Assembly: GCA_003342895.1 (NCBI GenBank)
Contig: PTFA01000005.1
Location: 2,526,274-2,590,273 of the forward strand
Origin: Casuarius casuarius
Lineage: Eukaryota > Chordata > Aves > Casuariiformes > Casuariidae
DNA: 64,000 nucleotides
Direction: 5' to 3'
Position 1 is the stretch's first letter, and each line of letters begins with the position of its first letter. A program made the position numbers and the translations under genes. The notes below the pieces were generated by a model, which saw only the letters and a program-made list of their open reading frames with translations, had not been told where the DNA came from and did no database searches. Positions 51,040 to 61,186 of this stretch are shown here, in pieces.

Positions 51040-51045
51040 TTTATT
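51040..51045 (-). terminator. Candidate TMTC1 poly(A) signal
   Basis: AATAAA on the minus strand, the first I found below the TMTC1 stop. Use would give a 3' UTR of about 2.7 kb. A match to a six-base signal is weak evidence by itself. Confidence 0.3.
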
Positions 51046-51069
51046 TAACGTGCCTTCTTGAGACTAAGT

Positions 51070-52170
51070 TTACAGCTCATACAGCTTTTTAAATGAGCCA
51101 TTGCCCTCCCCTTCGGCTAGATGTTGGCGTGCTCTCTGCATATGCCCCGTATGTGGGGGGGCTTTGTACGATGACGCTGTCAGGGTCTGCATCAAACGCA
51201 GCTCCGCCGCTGCCGAACTCGCCACCATGCACCAGCATCGTAGGCTGGGGCCAGCGTTGGTGCTGGGAAGACAGGCTTTCCTTGGAAAAAGGCAGCAAGC
51301 TTTATGTGAGTTCGATGCCCTTTTTACTGCCACTGTCAGGGAGAGATCCTGAAGGGAAACCTGTGGTGCCCAAGCTGGAACCAGCCAACTTGCCCTGCAC
51401 AGCCTGGGCACCTCTAAATACCTCCATTATGAACCACCTACAATTATGCAATGCCCACCGGGGAACTGATAGCTCTCAGAGGCCGTTTAAACTTTGGTTT
51501 CCCCAGGCTGCATCCCGCGGGGCTTTGCCAGTGTGGCTACCAGCTTCGGGACTATCACCTCATCTCCTCCCAGCTACTCCAGTAACGCCTCGGCAGTGCA
51601 ACACCGGACACCTGAGAGCTACTCCATGGGAAGGACCCAGCAGAGTACTTGCGCTAGGCCTCTGCATAAACACCCGTTCATTAAGTCTACGTCCATAAAA
51701 GCTGCGCGACAAAATGGTTGCTGACCCAGCCCTGAGCCCTTGGTCTTGGAAAGAAAAGTAAGCTGCTTGGCCTGGGGTAAGAGGGGAAGATTCGCTAGCT
51801 AAAAATTTGCATGGTCGTGGTCCCAGCTGCTCTCTTGAGACTAAGGAAGTTGATTTGAAGGGGGAAAGACCAGGAACCGGTGTCTGCACCAGCCCTCCTC
51901 CTTCGACCATCTTCTCCCTCCCATCGACTGTATGAGCCGGCCTCTGTCCAGCTCCAGGCAAGGGTTGGTCTCCCGGACCAAGCTTTTCTGACGAGGCCAG
52001 CAAGCCACCAACGCACGGTTGTCTCCTCCCACAGAGCGAACTTGGTGCTCGCGGAGGGGACACCCGGTCAGCACTGCCTAAGCTCAGGCACCATGAGGGC
52101 CACTGCCACATGCGCTTTTCCCCACAGATGTGTATCAAGGCAGCACAGTCCTAATCTGAACTCTCCCTAA
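51070..52170. other. GC/CpG-richer island with long overlapping frames
   Basis: Compared with the AT-rich flanks this 1.1 kb is richer in GC and CpG (for example cgcagctccgccgctgccg near 51198-51216). Long frames occur on both strands, 201 codons on plus (51093-51698) and 192 on minus (51560-52138). I recognise no domain in any frame and see no clear splice structure. It could be a regulatory CpG island, an old retrocopy with frameshifts or an unrecognised repeat. Confidence 0.4.
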
Positions 52171-53724
52171 CTAACAGTACCAAACCTTGGGCTGCTCTTC
52201 TGCCAAGACTAGGCAAAATCAAGCTCAAATATAACAAGCTTTATGGCAGTTTCCTGCTACAAGAGGAACAAGCTGATGACCTACCCAGCTGTCCAAGGCA
52301 AAAGGCAGTGGCACCAAGCACCATCCCACCAACCCTTCATGTTTTCTGTGCTGAACTGGTGCAAACCTCAGTGGAGCCAGTAAAAGTGCTGTTACTGAAA
52401 TGACAGTTTGGCCCAACATGCTTTACAGACATATACTTTAGAAATACCATCAGGGTGAATTGTTCAAGCATGCCTCGGTAGTGCTGCATTTTCTAACTTC
52501 AAACAATACGAGTCACAATGCCCAGCCATGTGGCCAGCTGTGAAGGACACTGGCCAATTCTTATAAAACAGAGAAAATATATTAATTATTTGATTATAAG
52601 TTAAATAAATAAAGCTCAAAAATAAAATCCTCAGTTCTGAAGAGAATTCATTTCCCCACTTCAGTATTTAAAAATATAGATTTACAACTGATCAGCTATA
52701 GCTCATTTTCTGCATCTCTTGGGGGAGGAGGTGAGAACACTTTGACAATGTGTTTTATCAGTGTTATCACCATGATAAATGGGCTTTGTCCCTGCACACC
52801 CATAAAAAGCCTCCTTAGTACCTTTCCAGCCTACCAAATCTTCCCTAATCTCTTTGTGGCTTTACTTTACCTCCTATGTTGATCAGATTAGTTGTTTTTT
52901 TGTTTGCTTGTTCATTTTTTACTGGGGACTAGACAAGAGGACAAGTAATTCTAGAGCTTCACATTGCTTTTGGATGTTTCTAGTTTTTTCAGAGTAATAA
53001 TTATTTGGCCTGGAGGGAGAGGGCAAAGGGTAAAGCCATACGATATTTGACAATACTGACATTGTGAACCTGAATTATTCCAAACAACTATCTTATAAGT
53101 AAAACATTCAGCTGCAGTTTTCCCTCAAAGGATCATTTGTCCTAATTGTAGAATCATCCTTCTAGGGTGATATTCAGACACTATTTTCCCTTTCTTTAGG
53201 ATCGCTTTCAAGTCACATTTAGAGCTGTAAAAGTGGCCACCATTTCCTCAACATTACCCCCTTGAAACCGTTTTATATGACCATTATGTCCATCTTCCTG
53301 GCTCAGGAGGACCTGGCAGCACTTGCAATAAAGCCTATTAGTGGTACTTTAAGTAGACTAAGTGAGTCTGTGTTGAGTAACAAGAGGTGCTATTTCACCC
53401 TCACGGCAGTGGATGAGTGCTTTGTCTCCACAGCTTCCCCAGCAATAACCAAGATATTGAAGGTACATGTCCCACCCACACTATTTGTGTGACTAAAATG
53501 GGTTCAACCTAAACATGAATCTTGATTACAGGGAGGTTTTCATTCGTTCTCCAGCATGTTCCACATGAGCTGAGTGTCTTCTGTAACTTTGGTCAAACAA
53601 GCATGCATCCAAAATTTGCCTTCCATAATTCTGAATCATATCAAAGTTCCTTCAGTGTCACTTTTAGGCTTCCACCATACTCTTCTCCAAGGATCATGAG
53701 TTTCTTTCCACTGGTGACTGAATG

Positions 53725-53865
53725 CTATGTCTGATCTTTCTCCTGGACTTCCTGTAACCTCTTCTCTAATCGATCCAATTTGGCCAGATTCTCCTTCAGC
53801 AACTTGCTGTTTGGAACCAGCTGTAAAGCTTTCTCATAGTAGCTACGGGCAGTGATGTAGTTCCC
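53725..53865 (-). CDS. TMTC1: TMTC1 last coding exon with stop
   Basis: TMTC proteins are ER membrane proteins with lumenal tetratricopeptide repeats that mannosylate cadherins. This exon follows acceptor ttcttcttag, encodes GNYITARSYYEKALQLVPNS (a TPR helix pair with YYEKALQLVP), then KLLKENLAKLDRLEKRLQEV and QEKDQT, and stops with TAG (53725-53727). It is 141 bases including the stop and enters in phase 0. The charged C-terminal helix follows the last repeat. Confidence 0.9.
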   Translation of the reverse strand, partial: GNYITARSYYEKALQLVPNSKLLKENLAKLDRLEKRLQEVQEKDQT

Positions 53866-54149
53866 CTAAGAAGAAAAAGAGTGACAGATCTCATTCACAT
53901 TCCCTGACATAGAAAGGTTCATTGCTTGGGAATGGTGAACACCGTAACACAAAGGAAAAAGAGTTTTTAAAACTTGAAATTATTTGGTAATACTTATTCT
54001 TTATGAAATGGATTGCCTAGTGGTGTTAGCCTAAATTAGACCAAGCACCCATGGCATAAAGTAGTTAGTTTTACTCATAGATAGGATAGCTTGAGGACAT
54101 TACAGACTGTGATTCAAGACCCAAATCATAATGATAGACTAAAGTATTC

Positions 54150-54168
54150 AAAAAAAAAAAAAAAAAAA
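54150..54168. repeat. A19 homopolymer
   Basis: Nineteen A bases in a TMTC1 intron, with no recognisable element attached. Confidence 0.85.
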
Positions 54169-54567
54169 GCCACAGGGCTGTACATGTATTTCCATAACGT
54201 AATGTCGGTATTCTACATCAGACATCTTCATTAAATGAACTAGGTAGAGTCGAATCTTAGAAGTTGACTCACGGGGACATTTCTCTAAGGCAGGTCAACA
54301 ATTCAAGCTGGAAAACTTTGGAGATGGACAGGCTGCTTGTCCTCTTAAAACGTGGATTTAAAATACAGGATACATATTCCCAAGCAACCTGGTAGGGAAA
54401 TTCTAGCTGGGGCTGGAATAGACTTTCTTCTTTTTTGGACAAAATAGGTCACGGTCACTTACTGCCCATAAATATGTAGCTCCTGGCAGCCTAAGTCANG
54501 TTTAGCTTTCTGTCCTGAGTAGTGGTCCCTGCAGCTGACAGCTTAAGGAAAAGCAAAATTTTCAAAC

Positions 54568-54645
54568 CTTGATGTGCTCAATGCCTCCCATGTTCATCCA
54601 GGCTTGTGCTTGGTCTGGGTTGAGCTCCACAGCCCGTTTATAGCT
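54568..54645 (-). CDS. TMTC1: TMTC1 TPR exon
   Basis: It encodes SYKRAVELNPDQAQAWMNMG then GIEHIK: the second helix of one TPR (YKRAVELNP) and the first of the next (AWMNMGGIEH). 26 codons, phase 0 at both ends, acceptor cttatttag, donor gtttga. It joins the final exon without a gap. Confidence 0.9.
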
Positions 54646-55792
54646 CTAAATAAGTATGAAACATTTTTAGCTTAGAAGTCTGAATCTTCAGTCAAAACCA
54701 GTTAAAAGAGGGGAAAGAGACTAAGTTTCCCCTCTCTGTATCTATTTAAAGTATAGTTTCAAATTCTTCTTATACACAATACACATGCTGAAATCCAGTC
54801 TTTTTTAGTAAGGATGACACATTGTACTTTTTGCCCACTGAGTTCATCTCACAGGCTTTGCCACGCCCACGGCATCACACGAGGAACCACGCCACATCTG
54901 TGACCCTCTTCTCCCTGCTGCCCTGCACCACAGGGGTGTCCTGCATGTCAAGGTCATTCCCACCAGCAGGTGCCTGTCTCCCACAGGCAGTGTGTGGACC
55001 AGGACGTTCCTTATTTGCAAGGCTTTAATTTGGAGCTGGCTGCAGACCTATGGCACAGCCACCTCTGTGGAAGCTTCACTAGGATCTGGGTGCAATGCTA
55101 TCCCTCCCCATTGCTTCTGCCAATGTATATGGAAGAAGCAGCAACAAGGACCTTCGGGACTCTGTCAAACAACACCATTTTTATGGTATCACAACAGAAG
55201 AGGATTCAAACCAGTATTAGACATCTCTAAGGATACCAAGAATATTCAGAACTGTCCAAATATAACATAATTTTCTGTGCTGTTATGCTGTGCTAACATA
55301 ATTCCTGAGCTATCAAGCCTCCTGCTCCATAGGGTAAACCAGTCTCTTAGCTACTAAGTAATGGGATGAGATACAACGACAGGGGGCCTCTCACAGGGTC
55401 CTCGAGCTTTCAATTGAATCACATGGAGTTGGCCATTGTCAGCAAGAGGGGCTGGGAATGGATGGATCAAGACTCCAGTCAGTATGACAAGGCCTGGGCT
55501 CCTCCATAGTCTCACCATGACTCTGTACTTAACCTCTCAAAGCAGGATGCTGTATTTCCACACATTGATAGAAAAGGCAGAGGTGAGGGGTAGAAACCAG
55601 TCCTTTAATGAGAAAAACAATTGTAACTAACTCTGGCAAAGACATCACTGCACTGTAGCTTTAGCTGTACCTCTGGCGAACTGATGAGCTCCCAAATTAA
55701 ATCCCCATGGTGCATGCAGCATGGAGTATTAGCTGCAATGAGTTAACTCCATTCTTTAACCTATAAATCTATTGGGCTTAGAGCAGTCATAC

Positions 55793-55915
55793 CTCAAAAG
55801 CCTTGTCAAGGAGATTCTGTTCTCTTAGCTGGTTTCCTTTAGTGAAAAAGAGCTCTGATATGACTTTTGGATCCTTTGGTTTTAGCTGAAGAGCTTTATC
55901 TATAACTTCAAGTGC
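55793..55915 (-). CDS. TMTC1: TMTC1 TPR exon
   Basis: It encodes ALEVIDKALQLKPKDPKVIS, ELFFTKGNQLREQN and LLDKAFE, one full TPR (helix B AL..IDKALQLKP, next helix A LFFTKGNQLREQ). 41 codons, phase 0 to 0, acceptor cag, donor gtatga. Confidence 0.92.
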
Positions 55916-56326
55916 CTGTGAAAAAGCAAGAGGATTTGTATTATTGTGTTCTGCTCCTTTCACCTTCTCATGCTCATCCCACCACAACGGTCTCCCAACA
56001 TAGGAGCCAAAGTAAAAAGAAGTCATCATCCCCTTCTCTCCTTTGCCCCACATTGTTATCACATTTGGAAATAAGAGTTTTAGATGCTTTTGACTGATGT
56101 GCAGTGGGGCTGACAGCAGTAGAAGCAGTAAAGGCTCACAACCTTTGAAAAATCACACTGCTTAGCTTTAGTCCCATTACCCAGATAAACAGAAGGGTTT
56201 AGTAAAAAAACTAAACCTGCTGCATGTGTGTAAGACATGTGTCATGTCTTTGAAGAGGCAGAGTGTAAAATTCAACTTGAGCTCTGTATGTGAGCCCTTG
56301 GGACACCAGCACAGAGGCCTCCGTAC

Positions 56327-56464
56327 CTTAGCATAGTGCTCCTGCTTGCTGTAGATTGCTGATAGAAGGCGGTAGCACTCCAGACACTCTGCATCTTCGT
56401 GAAGTATATGGTTTGTCATCTTTTCAGCTTCCTTTGTCCGCCCCATCATTGCTAAAACCTGGGC
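56327..56464 (-). CDS. TMTC1: TMTC1 TPR exon
   Basis: It encodes AQVLAMMGRTKEAEKMTNHI, LHEDAECLECYRLLSAIYSK and QEHYAK, with TPR helices MMGRTKEAEKM and CYRLLSAIYSKQ. 46 codons, phase 0 to 0, acceptor atctctag, donor gtacgg. Fully open. Confidence 0.92.
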
Positions 56465-56907
56465 CTAGAGATCCACATTATGAAGGGTTATAATTTTTAA
56501 AGACTCAACCCCCTTTAATATACCATGCTGTACCCAGTGAACAGTCCTGGCCTCTTGCTTTGTGGCAAGGCAGGGGGGCTAGCGGTGCTGAGAGGCAACT
56601 GTTCACCAAGGAAAGCCAGAAAGCCTAGCAGTAACCCTTTCTAGTGAGTAAGGGGCAGGTCAGATTTGATCTGGTGAGGTTTGATCTGAAAGGTGGTGGC
56701 TGAGACACAGGATCTGAGGTCTGGAGGGTGTGAGGAGGAAACAAGAAGAGATGTTCACTTGATGGCCAGCATGGATGTACAGCCAAGCTCTGCCTGGCCT
56801 CTCTACAGAGCTTCAGCCTTGGTTAATTTTCACACTAACATGGCCATCCCTTTCCATAGCGATAGTGTGTCATGGCCCTGTCCTGACCATGCTAGTCCTA
56901 CACTCAC

Positions 56908-57052
56908 CAGTGCCAGTCGAATCTCTTTATTTGAAGGCTGCAGTGACACGGCTTCTCTATAAACCTGCAAAGCTTCTTCATACTTCCCCGTGTTGTAATA
57001 CAGAGCCCCAAGCGGGGACAGGATTTCAGCTTTCCGGGATACCTTCAGTGCC
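56908..57052 (-). CDS. TMTC1: TMTC1 TPR exon
   Basis: It encodes ALKVSRKAEILSPLGALYYN, TGKYEEALQVYREAVSLQPS and NKEIRLAL, a near-consensus TPR (LGALYYNTGKYEEALQVYREAVSLQP). It enters with one base completing the previous codon and leaves in phase 0 at gtgagt. Confidence 0.93.
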
Positions 57053-57712
57053 CTGAGCGTTGGGAAAAAGAGATGTTTCCAGGTAATTTGGGGATCAAAG
57101 CAAAAGAACAGGGTGTGGTTAGCACTGGGATGGAGTTAGCAAACCTCTGCACTCCGCGTGGCACGGTCCCACCCCAGGAAGCACAGTCTGAAGTTGCTGG
57201 GGAGCGATGAGGGTGCCCATGGCACCCATCCCTCTGGCAACCTCAGGAGGAGAGAGAACCATCTCCAAAGTGTGGGCAAACAAGCAGCAGAGGTGTGGAA
57301 GGCTGATGGTGGTAGAGCCAGGGGAGTGCAAGCACAAATCGGGATGCCAAAAAGGAGGAAAAAAAATAGTCCACCCTGTTTCATACCAGCAGGCAAAGCC
57401 TGCTTGTTCGTGCATTGCTGGGAAGGGCCTGAATTCCCCAGGCAAAAGTGGCGATGTACATTGTGGCAGCTTGGGAACAGTCCAGGGAAGTCAGTACTGC
57501 CTGAGTCAGTGCTAACCCACAAAACACTCCCATTAAATAGCCAGCTAAGCAAAGGCGAACCCGATTTCAAACGGATGGAGAAGGGGAGAAAAAAATGCAA
57601 ATGCTACACTGACAGATTGAAATGTCACCGAACTTTTTAATGAGGTCCTTTAGCAAGGAGAAGCTGTACCTCAGGGTAAGGGAAACATCTGTCTCTCAGC
57701 TCAAATTCTTAC

Positions 57713-57848
57713 CTTTTGTACCATGCTTCAGCCTCTTTGTTCTGACCCAAAGAGCGGTAAAGCCTGCCCAGGTTCACCATGGCAACATGGTGAGTTGGGC
57801 TCAGGCGGATGGCTTGTCTGTAGTGGGACACAGCCCTCTCCGGAGCCC
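57713..57848 (-). CDS. TMTC1: TMTC1 TPR exon
   Basis: It encodes APERAVSHYRQAIRLSPTHH, VAMVNLGRLYRSLGQNKEAE and AWYK, again helix B (AVSHYRQAIRLSP) then helix A (VNLGRLYRSLGQ). Phase 1 in and phase 2 out, acceptor cctgtccag, donor gtaag. Confidence 0.93.
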
Positions 57849-60800
57849 CTGGACAGGAAAACAGCTGTTAAACTGGTGCCTCAAGAAAATCATCTAGCAA
57901 CTTCAGCATGCAGTAATGCTTTGGGTTTTCTTTCAGCTATTGCTGTATGCTTGGGAACCATTTTGAGAGGAAATCCTGCCTCAGCCTTTTTAGAGATTGA
58001 GTGTAAGGAAAACTGCTGTCCAAGTAACGATTTAGGGGTGAACATTCAAAGATGATCCTGAGAAATAGGTTTACTTCGTGTAGGTTTTTGCACTTTGTGG
58101 GTACAGTCACCAGAAGACGACTCCTGATCAAAAGCGCTCCTCCTACCACACTCCACGGGGAAGGTACCCCTGTGTAAGGATAGAAATCCTCAAATCCCCC
58201 AGGAACACACACTGCAGGGAACAGCTCCCCAGCCAGTTGCAGGGTATGACGGGGTGGGTATCTCGCAGTCTGCCCTGCTGCTGCTGTACACAAACAATTT
58301 GCAAAGCCATCAAATCATCGATCCCACCTCCCAGGAGAGCACCCTTCCACCCAGGTGCAAGGGAGTCTCTCCTACGTTGGCCCACCACCCATTTGGGAGT
58401 GGGCAAGGGACACAGAGAACAAGCTGCCATGTACACCTGATAACCTGATCAGAGCTGCAAACAGTTTCAGCTGTATGAAAACAGAGAATATTCTTTATAC
58501 CTCTTTTGTGTCTGGCTTTACTCAATCTTTGTGCATGGCTCAAAAAGAATGGGAGTAGGTGCCAGGAACCAGCTAATTCCCACTTGGGTGCAGTAAATCC
58601 CGGACAGCAGGTGCCTAGGATGCTTATTTTGGAGCATACAGGCACCATCGCCATGTTTCAGAGAAGCCATTGGGTGGCACTGCTCCACTGTAGGAAAACA
58701 TCTACCTGCGCAAGGTTCTACAGCCCATGACATCACCAAACACTGCAACAAAATACAACACTGCAAACGACCTTGAAAGCCTATAATAACAGTGCCTCAT
58801 ATTTTTAGGAAATGCCAACGTTCAATTTGAATTGAAGAAAGGTGCCAGACCACTGTGCCAGAGGCCTTAAGTTCTACTTATAAAAGTATACTTTTATTTA
58901 TCTAAATAATGGCTTTCCTCTTGAAGGACCTTGCAGTGCTTTCCTCAGGCACAGCCTGCATACTAACTACAAAATACCTTAATGGGGCACAGTTAAAAGT
59001 CCCAACATTTCAGCAATGTGAACGTCAAATTTTTAGCCACAATGATGATTTAAACAGTTTGCATACTTTAGGTCAGATATTTCTGATGAAAACTGCCAAT
59101 TATGGAGCTTTGTCCACCAGCAAAGCCTTAGAGCATTGGTATTTTTTAAGTCAAATCAAATTTACAGTGTATTTAATTCCATTTCTAGCTGGAAAAAAGA
59201 ACTTGAAAACAGCCTGCAGTTGTTGGGGCACTGAACATATGTTGCTGAATTTCTATTTTCGTAGCATTTCAGATTTAGTTTGATATTTCTTGAGACTATG
59301 CAACATAAAAGTAACATTAACATGTCTCAGTCTTTCCTTTAAAGGAGAGAAGAGAGACGTCTGTAGGGAGATTCAGAAATACTTAAGATTCAAAAGGCCA
59401 ACAACATATCTTTTAGGGTAGGATTTTTTTAAATATCCAGCAGCAACCTCACTCTGCTCCTGCTGCTGAGCAGACAGATGTTTTTGAAAATTGTATCTAC
59501 GAAACATGCTGGGAAGCAGTTGGGCATGCACCTAAATCCTTAAGGTCAGCCAACACCTACACTGTTAAATGCATAGGGGTAACGCACACCATTAAGGGAG
59601 GCACAATGAGTGTCTATTTTCACTGCAGGATTAGCTAGAGGTACGGCTCCCCAGAGCTGACACCAGCTTGAGACTTGCTGCACAAAATCCTGCAACTGAA
59701 TTGGAGCGGTGCTTCATGGTGATTCCCTCTAGCCCCACCAGGGAAGCCTAGGGCCCCCAGGGAAGCTACTTCCTTCACACTTTGTCTTGTGTTCAGGAGG
59801 ATTACTTACACATCATGCCTGAAGTTTCAAAATTTATGGTTTTTTAATTGTTTGTATGTAGGAAAATGTGGTAATAAAATAGAAAAAAACAGTTTTTACT
59901 TTGGCAGAACACACAAGTGCAAAAAGAAAGTGGAGTACACTACATCAGAATAAATAATTTTGGCAGGAATAGAGCAGTTTAGCTGGGTCGGGAAGCACAA
60001 AGGAGCACAATGTCAGAGTGGAATTACTGACAGATTTTTTATTATTTAAAAATTTGAATTTTGGCAGGACAAAAACTTAGAATCTCTGCCTATGTCATTA
60101 ATGCCATGTTTCTTTTTTTGATTACAAATACTCATCATTTTGGCTTTGTATTTATTTCACACTGATACCACAGAAGAATGATGGCTGAGCATCGACTTGG
60201 AAGTAGAACTACCACCTACAGAAGGACGGACACTGCTCTTTGTCCTTCCTTCCCAAGCATTACTGGAGCCTGGCACTGTGAGAAAGGGGCAGAATCAGTA
60301 GTAACTGCGCTCATTAAGCCTGCAACACTTCCTCAGTGACTCTCAGCTCTGTTCTGGAGGGATGTGGGTAAAGGAGTAGTTTGGTTTCTACTAGTAGTTT
60401 CTCAGTTCAAACTTGGACTTGCTTATAAAGCTGTCAATAAAAGGTGGCAATTATAGTGGTGGGGCTTTTTTTATTATGTGAATGCCAGGAAGTGCCTGAG
60501 TCCTTGGAAGTTGGATGGGAACCAGTAGCCCAGAAGAGAAAGGCTTTGTATTTCATTATGGAGCTCCTGAGAAATCAATTCACCCCACAGGATCTTAGGT
60601 TTTGTTTTCACGGATGATTCTGGTTTAAAAGCCATGTTTGTTTTACAGCAGTGGCACTCAGTCTTTATAGTCAAAAAGCTGCTTTGTCACCAAGTAGAGT
60701 AGCAAGTGCCCCAAAGACCATAATAATCCATTTGTGTGTCTGGGCATTTGTTTTATGTGGCCATGCTTTCCTGGAGAAATGGCAGTGTTGTCGGGATGCT

Positions 60801-61083
60801 GCCTAGCTCAAATTAAAGAAGGCAACTGCCTGTGCTAATATGGTGAGAAACACTGTAGGAAACAGAGAGGCTGAATGCCACTGCCATACAGAGACTGCTT
60901 TGACTGCAAATTTCAGTGCACTGTGCCATCTCAGTAGTGCAGGGATATTTATTTCTAAGCTACGGTGGAAGCATACCCACTGCTCTGGAATTTTTTGACA
61001 ATCTTTTAAAAATGTACTACTACATAAAACAAATCAAAGCAAATAAGTCAGAGAGAGAAAATCCCTTGCTCCACCTCACTTAC
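57849..61083. other. TMTC1 intron
   Basis: A 3.2 kb intron between two in-phase TPR exons, AT-rich in its right half. No exon, RNA gene or element recognised. Confidence 0.6.
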
Positions 61084-61186
61084 CAGTATCAACTAAGAAA
61101 ACTCCATAGTTGTTATGCAGATCAGAGCTCTCTGGACAATTCTCTATGCCGGCCTTATAAACCTCCTCTGCTTCTTTAAGTCGTTC
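61084..61186 (-). CDS. TMTC1: TMTC1 TPR exon, most upstream found
   Basis: It encodes ERLKEAEEVYKAGIENCPES and SDLHNNYGVFLVDT, the TPR pattern ERLKEAEEVYKAGIENCP then NNYGVFLVD. Phase 0 in and 1 out, acceptor ctgttttaag, donor gtaagt (61078-61083). With the six exons to the left it gives 287 codons of open frame. Upstream exons, with the transmembrane part, are beyond the window. Confidence 0.92.

Noticed and set aside
51093..51698. The longest open frame in the window (201 codons, plus strand).
   Set aside because: No recognisable domain, opposite-strand frames of similar length, and no splice or promoter context. Not called as a gene.
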